A stretch of 64,000 nt of DNA from Pseudomonas putida (GCF_001941965.1 NZ_MKZO01000025.1:62001-126000); one strand, 5' to 3'. Positions 9,884 to 18,973 are shown, numbered from the stretch's first letter. Translations and numbers: made by a program. The notes: generated by a model from the letters alone, not told the origin.

Positions 9884-10405
9884 ATGCTCAACCTGATTCT
9901 CGGCGGCGCCCGCTCGGGCAAGAGCCGCCTCGCCGAACAACGGGCCACGGCCAGTGGCCTGGCAGTGACCTATATCGCCACCAGCGAGCCGCTGGACGGC
10001 GAAATGAATGCCCGGGTGCAACTGCACCGCGAGCGGCGCCCGGCCGAATGGGCGCTGATCGAGGAACCGCTGGCCCTGGCCGCGGTGCTGCGCGCGAATG
10101 CTGCCGCCGACCGCTGCCTGCTGGTGGATTGCCTGACCCTGTGGCTGACCAACCTGCTGATGCTCGAAGACCCGGCCCGCCTCGTTGCCGAGCGCGATGC
10201 GCTGCTCGACTGCCTGGCCGGGTTGCCGGGGGAGATCATCCTGGTCAGCAATGAAACCGGCCTCGGTGTCGTGCCCATGGGCGAACTGACCCGGCGCTAT
10301 GTCGACGAAGCCGGCTGGCTGCACCAGGCCGTCGCCGAACGTTGCCAGCGGGTGATTCTCACCGTCGCCGGCCTGCCGCTCTACCTCAAAGGAAACCCAT
10401 CATGA
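9884..10405 (+). CDS. cobP: bifunctional adenosylcobinamide kinase / guanylyltransferase CobP (CobU)
   Basis: Phosphorylates adenosylcobinamide and then transfers GMP to give AdoCbi-GDP, the activated half of the final joining reaction. It has 173 residues. The P-loop GGARSGKS is at residues 7-14. The block [13 protein letters not shown] contains the His expected to carry GMP by comparison with Cob[13 protein letters not shown] is a strong family signature near the C-terminus. Its stop overlaps the cobT start by four bases. Confidence 0.95.
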   Translation: MLNLILGGARSGKSRLAEQRATASGLAVTYIATSEPLDGEMNARVQLHRERRPAEWALIEEPLALAAVLRANAAADRCLLVDCLTLWLTNLLMLEDPARLVAERDALLDCLAGLPGEIILVSNETGLGVVPMGELTRRYVDEAGWLHQAVAERCQRVILTVAGLPLYLKGNPS

Positions 10406-11457
10406 CCCAAGCCTGGTGGCTCAACCCGTGCCGCGTGCCGGACGAACAGGTACGCGCCGAGGCCCTGGCGCGCCAGCAGCAACTGACCAAGCCGGCCGGC
10501 TCGCTGGGTCGCCTGGAGCAGGTAGCGGTGGAGCTGGCGGCGTTGCAGGGGCAGCTCAAGCCGACGCTGGACCAGGTATGGATCAGCATTTTCGCCGGTG
10601 ACCATGGCGTGGTGGCCGAGGGCATCTCTGCCTATCCGCAGGAAGTGACCGGGCAGATGCTGCTCAACTTCGTCAGTGGCGGTGCGGCGATCAGCGTGAT
10701 CGCTCGTCAACTGGATGCGCGTCTTGAAGTGGTGGACCTTGGGACGATCAATCTCGACCTTGATCTGCCAGGCGTGCGTCACTTGCGCATCGCACCGGGT
10801 ACCGCCAACTTTGCCCAAGGGCCGGCCATGACGGCGGAGCAGGGTGAGCGTGCCTTGCAGGGCGGGCGTGACAGTGCCTTGCGAGCGGTGCAGGCCGGGG
10901 CGCGGTTGTTTATCGGTGGCGAGATGGGTATCGGCAATACCACGGCGGCCAGTGCGCTGGCCTGTGCCTTGCTCGGGTGCGCGGCGGTCGAGCTGAGTGG
11001 GCCGGGCACCGGGCTGGATGCGGCGGGGGTGCGGCACAAGGCCGAAGTGATCGAGGCGGCCTTGCAGCGCCATGCCGGGATTGCGGGTGATCCGTGGCAG
11101 GCATTGCTGCATGTCGGCGGGCTGGAGATCGCCGCGCTGACGGGGGCCTACCTGGCCTGTGCCCAGGAAGGTGTCGCGGTACTGGTGGATGGTTTTATCT
11201 GCACGGTCGCGGCGCTGGTGGCGGTGCGCTTGAATCCGTCGTGCCGGGCCTGGCTGTTCTTTGGTCATCGTGGTGCCGAGCCGGGTCATCGCCGGGTGCT
11301 GGCCGAGCTGGACGGCGAGCCGCTGCTGGAGCTGGGCCTGCGGCTTGGCGAAGGCAGCGGTGCGGCGCTGGCGGTGCCGCTGCTGCGCCTGGCCTGTGAC
11401 CTGCACGGGCAGATGGCGACCTTCGCCGAAGCGGCAGTGGCGGATCGGCCGGCATGA
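10402..11457 (+). CDS. cobT: nicotinate-nucleotide:DMB phosphoribosyltransferase CobT
   Basis: Makes alpha-ribazole phosphate from nicotinate mononucleotide and 5,6-dimethylbenzimidazole, the product of BluB in the same operon. It has 351 residues from the ATG at 10402. Seen: [12 protein letters not shown] near residue 30, [34 protein letters not shown] (phosphate binding), and [13 protein letters not shown] with the likely catalytic Glu. Both ends overlap neighbours by four bases. Confidence 0.96.
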   Translation: MTQAWWLNPCRVPDEQVRAEALARQQQLTKPAGSLGRLEQVAVELAALQGQLKPTLDQVWISIFAGDHGVVAEGISAYPQEVTGQMLLNFVSGGAAISVIARQLDARLEVVDLGTINLDLDLPGVRHLRIAPGTANFAQGPAMTAEQGERALQGGRDSALRAVQAGARLFIGGEMGIGNTTAASALACALLGCAAVELSGPGTGLDAAGVRHKAEVIEAALQRHAGIAGDPWQALLHVGGLEIAALTGAYLACAQEGVAVLVDGFICTVAALVAVRLNPSCRAWLFFGHRGAEPGHRRVLAELDGEPLLELGLRLGEGSGAALAVPLLRLACDLHGQMATFAEAAVADRPA

Positions 11458-12023
11458 TCCTCGACCTGCTGCGCCATGGTGAAACCGAGCTCGGTGGCGG
11501 TTTTCGCGGCAGTCTCGATGATGCGTTGACCGGGTTGGGTTGGGCGCAGATGCAGGCGGCGGTGGAAGGCGGCGGGCCGTGGGATCGCCTGGTCAGTTCA
11601 CCGTTGCAGCGCTGTGCGCGATTTGCCGAGCGTCTGGCGGCGGAGCTGAAGTTGCCGCTGACGCTGGAGCCGGGGATGCAGGAATTGCATTTCGGCGAGT
11701 GGGAAGGGCGCAGTGCGCTGGAGTTGATGGACGGTCATGAGGAAGCGCTGGGGCGGTTCTGGGCGGATCCTTATGGCTTCACGCCGCCGGGTGGCGAGCC
11801 GGTTATCGACTTCTCCGGGCGCGTTCTGGCCAGCCTGGCGCGTTTGCACACGGCCTATGCAGGGGAGCGGGTGTTGCTGGTGACCCATGGTGGTGTGATG
11901 CGCCTGTTGCTGGCCCGGGCCCGGGGGTTGCCGAGGGAGCAGTTGTTGCAGGTGCAGGTGGGGCATGGGGCTTTGCATCGGTTGTGCGTTGGTGCTGGCG
12001 ACGAATTATCCGAATCCCTATGA
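11454..12023 (+). CDS. alpha-ribazole-5'-phosphate phosphatase-like, histidine phosphatase family
   Basis: Histidine-phosphatase (phosphoglycerate-mutase fold) protein of 189 residues. The phospho-acceptor motif LLRHGETE is at residues 5-12, with a second catalytic block [11 protein letters not shown] and the C-terminal His in [11 protein letters not shown]. In this operon it most likely removes the phosphate from alpha-ribazole phosphate or adenosylcobalamin phosphate, like Salmonella CobC. It is placed between cobT and cobS, which use or make such phosphates. The product assignment rests partly on context. Confidence 0.85.
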   Translation: MILDLLRHGETELGGGFRGSLDDALTGLGWAQMQAAVEGGGPWDRLVSSPLQRCARFAERLAAELKLPLTLEPGMQELHFGEWEGRSALELMDGHEEALGRFWADPYGFTPPGGEPVIDFSGRVLASLARLHTAYAGERVLLVTHGGVMRLLLARARGLPREQLLQVQVGHGALHRLCVGAGDELSESL

Positions 12024-12029
12024 AGAACC

Positions 12030-12289
12030 CCTGTGGGAGCTGGCTTGCCAGCGATGAGGCCGGCAGGAGCAGTGATGTTGTCAGGTCGGGCCCAATCGCT
12101 GGCAAGCCAGCTCCCACAGGATTTGTGTCTGCTGGAGAGTCTGTGGCCAGCGCTGACTTTGTGGGAGCTGGCTTGCCAGCGATGAGGCCGGCAGGAGCAG
12201 TGATGTTGTCAGGTCGGGCCTCATCGCTGGCAGGAGCAGTGATGTTGTCAGATCGGGCCTAATCGCTGGCAAGCCAGCTCCCACAGGGT
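12030..12289. repeat. REP cluster with an internally triplicated 30-bp unit, inside the cob operon
   Basis: Two REP doublets (12030-12120 and 12159-12289) use the GTGGGAGCTGGCTTGCC core. Each encloses a unit starting GCAGGAGCAGTGATGTTGTC and ending TCGGGCC. The unit occurs at 12063-12092, 12191-12220 and 12230-12259, the last with one base change. The second doublet therefore holds two tandem copies. The cluster separates the phosphatase gene from cobS and is the only large gap in the operon. Confidence 0.88.
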
Positions 12290-12334
12290 TGGCGGCAAGC
12301 CAAACCATCGATGTATGTCTTGGAGAGACCGGCC

Positions 12335-13063
12335 ATGCTGCCATTCTGGATCGCCCTGCAATTTCTCAGCAGCCTGCCCGTCACCCTGCCGGGCATGCCG
12401 ACCCCTGAGCAGAACGGCCGCTCCCTGCTGTTCTACCCGCTGGTCGGCCTGCTTTTCGGCGTCCTGCTCTGTGCCCTGAATTCCCTGCTGCAAGGCACCC
12501 AGCCGCTGCTCCACGCCGCTCTTCTGCTCAGCGCCTGGGTCATCCTTGGCGGTGGCCTGCACCTGGACGGCCTGGCCGACAGCGCCGATGCCTGGCTCGG
12601 CGGTTTCGGCGACCGCGAACGCACCCTGACCATCATGAAGGACCCGCGCAGCGGACCCATCGCCGTGGTCACCCTGGTACTGGTCCTGCTCCTGAAATTC
12701 TGCGCCCTGCTGGCGCTGGTCGAAGCCGGGCAAGGCGCCTTGCTGATCCTGGCGCCGGTGATCGGCCGGGCGGCGATGCTGGCGCTGTTCCTCGATACCC
12801 CCTACGTGCGCCCCGGCGGACTGGGGCAAGCACTGAAGGATCATCTACCTCGGCAAACCGCACTGTGGGTCCTGATCGTCAGTGCCCTCGGCTGCCTGCT
12901 ACTGGGCGGCTGGCTGCCGCTGCTGGTTGCTGGCCTGGCCTTCTTCGCCCTGCGCCGCTCCATGCTGCGCCGCCTCGGCGGCACCACCGGCGACACCGCC
13001 GGCGCCCTGCTGGAACTGCTCGAACTGGCCGTCGTCCTGACCCTGGCTTGCAATATTTCGTAA
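12335..13063 (+). CDS. cobS: adenosylcobinamide-GDP ribazoletransferase (cobalamin synthase) CobS
   Basis: Integral membrane enzyme that joins AdoCbi-GDP and alpha-ribazole (phosphate) in the last step of B12 assembly. It has 242 residues. The ATG at 12335 is chosen over an in-frame ATG at 12311 because GGAG at about 12323 gives proper spacing and the protein then starts MLPFWIALQFLSSLPV, as in the family. Family motifs: GGGLHLDGLADSADAW and IMKDPRSGPIAVV. Several hydrophobic helices follow. A REP cluster lies just upstream, so its expression may depend on read-through or on a local promoter. Confidence 0.94.
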   Translation: MLPFWIALQFLSSLPVTLPGMPTPEQNGRSLLFYPLVGLLFGVLLCALNSLLQGTQPLLHAALLLSAWVILGGGLHLDGLADSADAWLGGFGDRERTLTIMKDPRSGPIAVVTLVLVLLLKFCALLALVEAGQGALLILAPVIGRAAMLALFLDTPYVRPGGLGQALKDHLPRQTALWVLIVSALGCLLLGGWLPLLVAGLAFFALRRSMLRRLGGTTGDTAGALLELLELAVVLTLACNIS

Positions 13064-13070
13064 CTTTCTC

Positions 13071-13105
13071 TTGCGTCACTTCCGGATGCGGGTATATACA
13101 CGCAT
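13071..13105 (+). promoter_or_regulatory. promoter and overlapping palindromic operator before the MarR gene
   Basis: TTGCGT at 13071-13076 and TATATA at 13093-13098, with a 16-bp spacer, form a plausible sigma70 promoter. A 20-bp palindrome with a single mismatched pair, ATGCGGGTATATACACGCAT (13086-13105), covers the -10 region. It ends two bases before the MarR start codon. The layout fits autorepression. Confidence 0.55.
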
Positions 13106-13107
13106 TC

Positions 13108-13512
13108 ATGTTGACCAGTACCTGCATCTGCACCCATCTGCGTCGCGCTGCCCGTGGGGTGAGCCGGCATTACGACGAGGCCCTCGAAGGCTTCGGGATC
13201 AATGTCGCCCAGTTTTCCCTGCTACGGCATCTGCAACGCCTGGATAAACCGAGCATCTCGACCCTGGCCGAAGCCATGGGCCTGGAGCGCAGCACCCTGG
13301 GGCGCAACCTCAAGGTGCTGGAGGCCGACGGCCTGGTGGCCCTGGCCGAGGGCAGCGACCTGCGCAATCGCGTGGTGCTGCTGACCGCCGAAGGCGCCGA
13401 GCGGGTGCGCCTTGCCGAACCGGCCTGGGAAAAGGCCCAGGCGGGCCTGGTAGACACGTTGGGTGCGGATCAGCGCGATCAGTTGATCCGTCTGCTGGAA
13501 CAGTTGGCCTGA
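13108..13512 (+). CDS. MarR family transcriptional regulator
   Basis: Winged-helix repressor of the MarR family, 134 residues. The start at 13108 yields MLTSTCICTHLRRAARGVS, an N-terminus with two close Cys residues. These could sense oxidants, but that is inference. The wing-helix region includes SISTLAEAMGLERSTLGRNL (recognition helix) and SDLRNRVVLLTAEG (wing). No ribosome site is visible upstream, and the predicted transcription start lies only a few bases before the ATG, so the message may be leaderless. The next gene, an MFS exporter 37 bp downstream, is the likely regulated partner. Confidence 0.88.
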   Translation: MLTSTCICTHLRRAARGVSRHYDEALEGFGINVAQFSLLRHLQRLDKPSISTLAEAMGLERSTLGRNLKVLEADGLVALAEGSDLRNRVVLLTAEGAERVRLAEPAWEKAQAGLVDTLGADQRDQLIRLLEQLA

Positions 13513-13549
13513 GCTTTTTCACGACCTTGCGCAACAGGAGAGAAAAACA

Positions 13550-14752
13550 ATGACATCCGTATGGCGTACCAGTGGCTGGGTGCTGCTGGGCGCGGCCCTG
13601 ATTCTCGCGTTGTCGCTGGGCGTGCGCCACGGCTTCGGCCTGTTCCTTGCGCCAATGAGCGCCGAATTCGGCTGGGGCCGCGGCGTGTTCGCCTTCGCCA
13701 TCGCTCTGCAGAACCTGGTCTGGGGCCTGGCCCAGCCGTTTGCCGGGGCCCTGGCGGACCGGCTTGGTGCCGCGAAAGTGGTGATCATCGGTGGCGTTCT
13801 CTACGCCGCTGGCCTGGTCCTCATGGGCATGTCGGATTCGCCGATAACCCTGTCCCTGAGCGCCGGCCTGCTGATCGGTATCGGCCTGTCCGGCACTTCG
13901 TTCTCGGTGATCCTTGGCGTGGTCGGGCGTGCGGTTGCCCCGGAGAAGCGCAGCCTGGCCATGGGCATCGCCAGTGCCGCCGGCTCCTTCGGCCAGTTCG
14001 CCATGCTCCCCGGCACCCTCGGCCTGATCAACTGGCTGGGCTGGTCCCTGGCCCTGCTGGTGCTGGGGCTGATGGTGGCCTTTATCGTGCCGCTGGTGGG
14101 CATGCTCAAGGACCGTCCGCTGCCGGCCCAAGGTCATGAGCAGACCCTCGGCGAAGCCCTGCGTGAAGCCTGTTCCCACAGAGGGTTCTGGCTGCTGGCC
14201 CTGGGCTTCTTCGTCTGCGGTTTCCAGGTGGTGTTCATCGGCGTGCACCTGCCGGCCTACCTGGTCGACCAGCACCTGCCGGCGACCACCGGGACCACGG
14301 TGCTGGCCCTGGTCGGGCTGTTCAATATCGTCGGTACCTATACCGCCGGCTGGCTCGGCGGACGGATGTCCAAGCCGCGCCTGCTGACCGCCCTGTACCT
14401 GCTGCGCGCGGTGGTGATCGTGCTGTTCCTGTGGGCGCCGGTGACCCAGTTCAGTGCCTACCTGTTCGGTATCGCCATGGGCCTGCTGTGGCTGTCCACC
14501 GTGCCGCTGACCAATGGCACCGTGGCCACCCTGTTCGGCGTGCGCAACCTGTCGATGCTCGGCGGGATCGTCTTCCTTCTCCACCAGTTGGGCGCCTTCC
14601 TCGGTGGCTGGTTGGGCGGGGTAGTGTATGACCAGACCGGCAACTACGATCTGGTCTGGCATATCTCCATCGCCCTCAGCCTGCTGGCCGGCGCCTTGAC
14701 CTGGCCGGTGCGCGAACGTCCGGTGGCGCGCCTGCAGGCGGCTGCGGCATGA
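13550..14752 (+). CDS. MFS transporter
   Basis: Major facilitator superfamily carrier, 400 residues with about twelve hydrophobic helices. The loop 2-3 signature is visible as GALADRLGAAKVVIIGG. The N-terminus (LSLGVRHGFGLFLAPMSAEFGWGRG) resembles the monocarboxylate/oxalate-formate type branch. An AGGAGAG site precedes the ATG. It is co-transcribed with the MarR gene, which suggests inducible import or export of a small organic compound. The substrate cannot be read from sequence. Its stop codon overlaps the start of a 40-residue ORF. Confidence 0.88.
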   Translation: MTSVWRTSGWVLLGAALILALSLGVRHGFGLFLAPMSAEFGWGRGVFAFAIALQNLVWGLAQPFAGALADRLGAAKVVIIGGVLYAAGLVLMGMSDSPITLSLSAGLLIGIGLSGTSFSVILGVVGRAVAPEKRSLAMGIASAAGSFGQFAMLPGTLGLINWLGWSLALLVLGLMVAFIVPLVGMLKDRPLPAQGHEQTLGEALREACSHRGFWLLALGFFVCGFQVVFIGVHLPAYLVDQHLPATTGTTVLALVGLFNIVGTYTAGWLGGRMSKPRLLTALYLLRAVVIVLFLWAPVTQFSAYLFGIAMGLLWLSTVPLTNGTVATLFGVRNLSMLGGIVFLLHQLGAFLGGWLGGVVYDQTGNYDLVWHISIALSLLAGALTWPVRERPVARLQAAAA

Positions 14753-14871
14753 GCCATGCGCGCTTCTGGCTGATCGGTCTGGGCCTGGCCGTCCTCTTGC
14801 TGGAGCTGGCCTGGTGGGGCTGGCAGCGCGGCGGGCTGGCGCTGATGCAGTTGGGCATGGGCGTGTGTTAG
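14749..14871 (+). CDS. 40-residue putative membrane protein coupled to the MFS gene
   Basis: A short ORF whose ATG overlaps the MFS stop (ATGA), which suggests translational coupling. The product has a single hydrophobic helix, FWLIGLGLAVLLLELAWWGW, followed by QRGGLALMQLGMGVC. No family is recognised. The four-base overlap, Trp-rich membrane segment and tight fit before the glutathione peroxidase gene argue for a real gene, but it may be only the remnant of a longer one. Confidence 0.5.
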   Translation: MSHARFWLIGLGLAVLLLELAWWGWQRGGLALMQLGMGVC

Positions 14872-14910
14872 GCGTACTCTGATTCTTCGTACAACGAATG
14901 GAGAATCGTC

Positions 14911-15459
14911 ATGCAAGCACGCCTGTTGATCGCCGCCGTGGCCCTCGGCTTCAGTGGTCTGGCCCTGGCCGACGGCTGCCCGGCCCTGCTCCAGGGCGAT
15001 CTGCCCAAGTTGCGGGCCAAGGAAAGCATCGACCTGTGCCAGCAGTTCGGCGGCAAGCCGCTGGTGGTGGTGAACACCGCCAGCTATTGCGGTTTTGCCC
15101 CACAGTTCGAGGGGCTGGAGTCGGTCTACAAGGAGTACCACGGCAAGGGCCTGGAAATGCTCGGCGTGCCGTCCAACGACTTCAAGCAGGAAGACGCCGA
15201 CAGCGAGAAGACCGCCAAGGTCTGCTACGCCAACTACGGCGTGACCTTCACCATGACCGAGGCGCAAAAAGTGCGCGGCGATGGCGCCATTCCGCTGTTC
15301 CGCGAATTGGCCAGCCAGAGCGCCGCGCCGAAGTGGAATTTCTATAAGTACGTGGTCGATCGCCAGGGCAAGGTAGTCGCCAGTTTCTCCAGCCTGACCA
15401 AGCCGGATGACCCCGAATTCCGTGCAGCCATCGAGAAGGCCATCGCCTCCAAGCCCTGA
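14911..15459 (+). CDS. glutathione peroxidase family protein, exported
   Basis: Thiol peroxidase of the glutathione-peroxidase fold, 182 residues, with a cleavable signal peptide ([20 protein letters not shown]) that places it in the periplasm. The peroxidatic Cys sits in [17 protein letters not shown]. The family block [11 protein letters not shown] is degenerate compared with the usual FPCNQFGxQE. The Trp of the catalytic site is present in [13 protein letters not shown]. It probably reduces peroxides using a periplasmic thiol donor rather than glutathione; the donor is inferred. Confidence 0.88.
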   Translation: MQARLLIAAVALGFSGLALADGCPALLQGDLPKLRAKESIDLCQQFGGKPLVVVNTASYCGFAPQFEGLESVYKEYHGKGLEMLGVPSNDFKQEDADSEKTAKVCYANYGVTFTMTEAQKVRGDGAIPLFRELASQSAAPKWNFYKYVVDRQGKVVASFSSLTKPDDPEFRAAIEKAIASKP

Positions 15460-15463
15460 ACGC

Positions 15464-15730
15464 CTATTTGCCGGGGTGTACGGTCAGCGCTACCAGCTTG
15501 ATCACGATCGGGCGCACCACCAGCACGCAGGCGAAAGCCACCGGCATGGCCAGTTGATAGGCCTTGAGCACATGGCTCAGGTACTGCTCGCCGATACCGC
15601 TGTTGGCTGCGGTGATGACGAAGCACATCAGCATGGCCATGATCGACGACATGTAGAAGGCGAATACGTAGGGGGTGGCGCGTACGCCAAGTTTGCGGGA
15701 ACGGGGACGGGTAGTGACCTGTGATTCCAT
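15464..15730 (-). CDS. DUF2798 family membrane protein
   Basis: Small membrane protein of 88 residues with two hydrophobic helices, YVFAFYMSSIMAMLMCFVIT and AYQLAMPVAFACVLVVRPIV. Helix pattern and the C-terminal VVRPIVIKLVALTV fit the DUF2798 family, whose biochemical role is not established. It is divergent from the LysR gene at 15853 across about 120 bp, a layout that often means the LysR protein controls it. Confidence 0.8.
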   Translation of the reverse strand: MESQVTTRPRSRKLGVRATPYVFAFYMSSIMAMLMCFVITAANSGIGEQYLSHVLKAYQLAMPVAFACVLVVRPIVIKLVALTVHPGK

Positions 15731-15852
15731 GCGGCCTCCTGCGGGGCTTGGGTGAGTCGGCGCAGGTTAGCAACGGGGCCGCGGGGCAAGTAGACGGGCA
15801 GGGCTTAGGTCTTTATAAAGGAAAACTTACGAATCCTGTGGAGACCTCCCGC

Positions 15853-16788
15853 GTGAACCTGCTGGGCCTGATCAAGAGCTTCATCAAGGTGGTCGAGGCC
15901 GGCAGCATTGCCGGCGGCGCGCGCAGTCTCGGCCTGAGTGCGGCGGCGGTGAGCCAGAACATCGCCCGGCTGGAGGCGCACCTGCAGGTGCGCCTGCTCT
16001 CGCGTACCACTCGCAGCATGGTGCTGACGCCCAGCGGCAGCCTGTATTACGACAAGGTCCGGCATATCGAGCGGGACCTGGAAGAGGCGCAACTGGCGAT
16101 CACCACAGCCGACAGCGAGCCGCGAGGGCGCCTGTGCATCGCCACTACCTCGGCCTTCGGGCGCCATGTACTGGCGCGACTGATCCCGGAGTTCAGTGCG
16201 CTCTATCCGCGTCTTTCAATCGAATTGCTTACGAGTGACGAAAAGGTCGATCACGCCCGGCAAGGGGTGGATGTCAGCCTGCGTATCACCCCGCAACTGG
16301 AGGATGGCCTGCTGGCCCGGCATATCGCCCAGGTGCCCTTTATCTGCTGTGCCTCGCCTGGTTACCTGGCGCGCGAGGGCTGGCCGCAAAGTCCCGAAGA
16401 GTTGAAGCAGCGTCGCTGCCTGGTGTTCCGCTATCCGGTGGACGGGCGCTTCCTGCGCTGGGGTTTCGTGCGTGATGGCCTGCGTTTCGATGCCGAGTTC
16501 GGCGATGTATTGATCAGCGACGACATCGACGTGCTGGCGCAGATGGCGGTGCATGACGGCGGCATTACCCGGCTGGCCGAGTTTGTCGCCCGGCCCTGGC
16601 TGGAGCGTGGCGAGCTGGTGCCCTTGTTCGAGGAGGCCGGTGGTGCCCGTGCCTACGCCCAGACCGAGCCCATGGACATCTATCTTTGCGTTACCGACCG
16701 CTTTGCCATGACCCCCAAGGTTTGTGCCTTCATGGCGTTCCTCAAGGCCAGCCTGGGTGACGAATGGAAGGTCAAGGCTCGCACCTGA
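15853..16788 (+). CDS. LysR family transcriptional regulator
   Basis: LysR-type regulator of 311 residues starting at GTG 15853. No in-frame ATG exists near the expected N-terminus, and the GTG gives the standard helix-turn-helix VEAGSIAGGARSLGLSAAAV within the first 40 residues. The effector domain follows (LCIATTSAFGRHVLARLIPE onwards). It ends at a strong terminator shared with the convergent porin gene. The divergent DUF2798 gene is the most likely target, which is inference from layout. Confidence 0.88.
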   Translation: MNLLGLIKSFIKVVEAGSIAGGARSLGLSAAAVSQNIARLEAHLQVRLLSRTTRSMVLTPSGSLYYDKVRHIERDLEEAQLAITTADSEPRGRLCIATTSAFGRHVLARLIPEFSALYPRLSIELLTSDEKVDHARQGVDVSLRITPQLEDGLLARHIAQVPFICCASPGYLAREGWPQSPEELKQRRCLVFRYPVDGRFLRWGFVRDGLRFDAEFGDVLISDDIDVLAQMAVHDGGITRLAEFVARPWLERGELVPLFEEAGGARAYAQTEPMDIYLCVTDRFAMTPKVCAFMAFLKASLGDEWKVKART

Positions 16789-16792
16789 AATG

Positions 16793-16820
16793 AAAAAACC
16801 GCCAGCGAGGGCGGTTTTTT
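16793..16820. terminator. bidirectional intrinsic terminator
   Basis: AAAAAACCGCC, a five-base loop (AGCGA), then GGGCGGTTTTTT. A- and T-runs on the two sides allow termination of both the LysR gene and the convergent FadL-type gene. Confidence 0.92.
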
Positions 16821-16839
16821 CGTGCAGCCAGAGGCGAAA

Positions 16840-18108
16840 TCAGAAGCGGTAGGTCAGGGATGCGCCCAGGCCATGTGCACTGTTCTCGTACTTGGCACTG
16901 TAGGCGCCTTTGCTCGGGTCACGCAGGTTGACCTTGGTGTCTTCTTCCCACAGGTAGGAGTAAGCCACGTCGATGGTCATCGCTTCGGTCGGAGTCCAGC
17001 CAGCACCCACGCTGAAGATCTTGCGGTCGCCGGTCGGGATGCGTGGCGAGCGGTTGGTGTTGTTGGTCGGCGACTGGTCGACGGTGAAGCCGGTGCGCAG
17101 TACCCACTCCTTGTTGACCTTGTAGGACGCGCCGATGGCGTGGGCCCAGGTGTCGTGCCAGTTCTGCTCTTCGCTGATGGTACCCAGGTTAGGACGCAGA
17201 GGAGCCGGCACGCCGTCGTTCTTGACGGTGATGGCTTCCAGGCGGCTCCAGCGGGTCCAGGTGCTGCCAGCGTAGAGGGTCCACTGGTCATCCAGTTCGT
17301 GGGTGACGGACAGGTCCACGGATTCCGGGGTCTTGATGTTCAGCGAGGCATCGAACTTGCCGCCGTTGAACGGACCGAAGCCGGTGCCCTGGATCTTGGT
17401 ATCGCCCTCGAGCTTGTAGTCGACCATCGAGTGGTAGGTCAGGCCGATGCGGGTGTGCTCGGACGGCTGGACCAGGATACCGATGTTGTAGCCAACGGCA
17501 GTGTCATCGCCGGAGATCTTCACCTGGCCATCGTTGCGGCCCGGCGAGCCGGCGTTCAGGGCGTTGGACTGCAGGCTGCCGTCGATGCGGTTGATGGTCG
17601 GGCCGAAACCGATGGACACCACGTCGTTGAAGGCATAGCTGACGGTCGGCTGGAAGGTGACCACCTGGACTTCCGACTTGCTGCCGAAGTAGCGGCCGGC
17701 GAAGCCGGTTTCATAATCGGTGACCAGGCCGAAGGGCACGTACATGCCGAAGCCGACGCTCCAGTGCTCATCGATCGGCTTGACGTAGTAGCCCATCGGG
17801 ACGCCGACCACGGGCACCATGTCACCGTCGTTGCTGCCACCGAAGGTGCCACGGCCATTCTTGATGTCGGTCTTGGCGATCACGGCAGCGCCGCCGACGG
17901 TAATCTGTTCGCTTTTCAGGCGCGACATGCCGGCAGGGTTGCCGTACACGGTGCTGGCATCATCGGCGGAGGAAGAACGGCCGGCAAAACCGGTGCCCAT
18001 GCCGCTGACGCTTTGTTCGTTGAGTGCGAAACCGCTGGCAAGCAGGTTGGAAGAGGCCAGGGTAACGGCAATGGCGAGGGTGCTTTTGATGAGTGTGACT
18101 TTTTTCAT
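16840..18108 (-). CDS. FadL/OmpP1/TodX family outer-membrane transport protein
   Basis: Outer-membrane beta-barrel of the FadL family for long-chain fatty acids or other hydrophobic compounds, 422 residues. The signal peptide is MKKVTLIKSTLAIAVTLASS, and the start at 18108 is chosen for it. The mature N-terminus, SGFALNEQSVSGMGTGFAGR, contains the NEQS/GMGTAFAG-type hatch signature. The protein ends in Phe, the usual signal for barrel insertion. From memory, the P. aeruginosa homologue in this neighbourhood (PA1288) was reported as an oxylipin exporter; direct transfer of that role is uncertain. Confidence 0.9.
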   Translation of the reverse strand: MKKVTLIKSTLAIAVTLASSNLLASGFALNEQSVSGMGTGFAGRSSSADDASTVYGNPAGMSRLKSEQITVGGAAVIAKTDIKNGRGTFGGSNDGDMVPVVGVPMGYYVKPIDEHWSVGFGMYVPFGLVTDYETGFAGRYFGSKSEVQVVTFQPTVSYAFNDVVSIGFGPTINRIDGSLQSNALNAGSPGRNDGQVKISGDDTAVGYNIGILVQPSEHTRIGLTYHSMVDYKLEGDTKIQGTGFGPFNGGKFDASLNIKTPESVDLSVTHELDDQWTLYAGSTWTRWSRLEAITVKNDGVPAPLRPNLGTISEEQNWHDTWAHAIGASYKVNKEWVLRTGFTVDQSPTNNTNRSPRIPTGDRKIFSVGAGWTPTEAMTIDVAYSYLWEEDTKVNLRDPSKGAYSAKYENSAHGLGASLTYRF

Positions 18109-18256
18109 TATTAGAAACTCCAGGGGATCACCGTGGCGCAAATTACCAACATTTTCTGGACCGCGCTATAGCCTGTATCGCAGGAGATAGAGCGGTTTTG
18201 TAGGACAATCCGACCAGAATTGGCAATTTAATCCGTTTGATGTTGCAGGTGTTTTC

Positions 18257-18739
18257 CTAACATGCCTGATGTTCCACGGGCGCGACGCAGGCCTGCCAGG
18301 CCCGGGTGAAGTCGCGCAACCGGCCTTGCGGCTGGAAAATCTGACGCCAGATTTTTGCCAGCCCGAGCAGATCGTCGGCTTCCGGCAAACGGGGCGCCTG
18401 CTCTTCGATCAGCATCCATGCGATGGCGGTGGCGTAGCGCAGGTTCACCGTCAGTTCCAGGTGCGGGCCGTTGAGAAAAGCATGCTGACTAGCCAGACCG
18501 CGGACCAGACTCGCCAGTTCCGGATCGCGGGCAAGAAAGTCGTCCCAGACCGCTTGATGACGCAATGCGCCAATTCGATACAAGCCGTTTCCACGGCGAT
18601 CGTGAAGGGCCGCGCCAAGGGCCGACTGGCTGGCCGCTACCCCGAGCAACAAGGCTTCGGCGCAGGGGCTATGGCGGTCCAGGTAGATCAGCGTCGGCCG
18701 GATCACGTATTGGCTCAACTCGCTCGCGGCGATACCCAT
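18257..18739 (-). CDS. conserved hypothetical protein
   Basis: A 160-residue protein with no signal peptide or membrane segment. The N-terminus MGIAASELSQYVIRPTLIYL and the central RRGNGLYRIGALRHQAVWDD look conserved in character, but I cannot place them in a known family. A GAGG ribosome site lies about six bases before the ATG at 18739. It is transcribed in the same direction as the FadL-type gene, separated from it by about 150 bp of promoter-like AT-rich DNA. Function unknown. Confidence 0.65.
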   Translation of the reverse strand: MGIAASELSQYVIRPTLIYLDRHSPCAEALLLGVAASQSALGAALHDRRGNGLYRIGALRHQAVWDDFLARDPELASLVRGLASQHAFLNGPHLELTVNLRYATAIAWMLIEEQAPRLPEADDLLGLAKIWRQIFQPQGRLRDFTRAWQACVAPVEHQAC

Positions 18740-18973
18740 GATGCCCTCGAACAGGAAAATGGCCGGCAGGTCGCTGGTGCTTGGCAGCAGGGTGGATCGG
18801 GGTCAGGCCCGCCGGAAGCGGACAGGTCCGCTTGAGTTGAAGTGTAGTGTCATATTCCGGCTGTAAAGGGCTGTTTTTAAATCGTTTCCGGCATGAGGGC
18901 ATAAGCCATATACCGAACCGGACTTAAAAAGGCGGGGCGTTTCAGGCGATGCGCGAGGGTGGGGCGGATAGCG

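Noticed and set aside
12030..12289. Possible CRISPR array because of repeated units between the phosphatase and cobS genes
   Set aside because: The repeats are inverted REP doublets with a tandem 30-bp unit, there are no regular unique spacers and no cas genes nearby.
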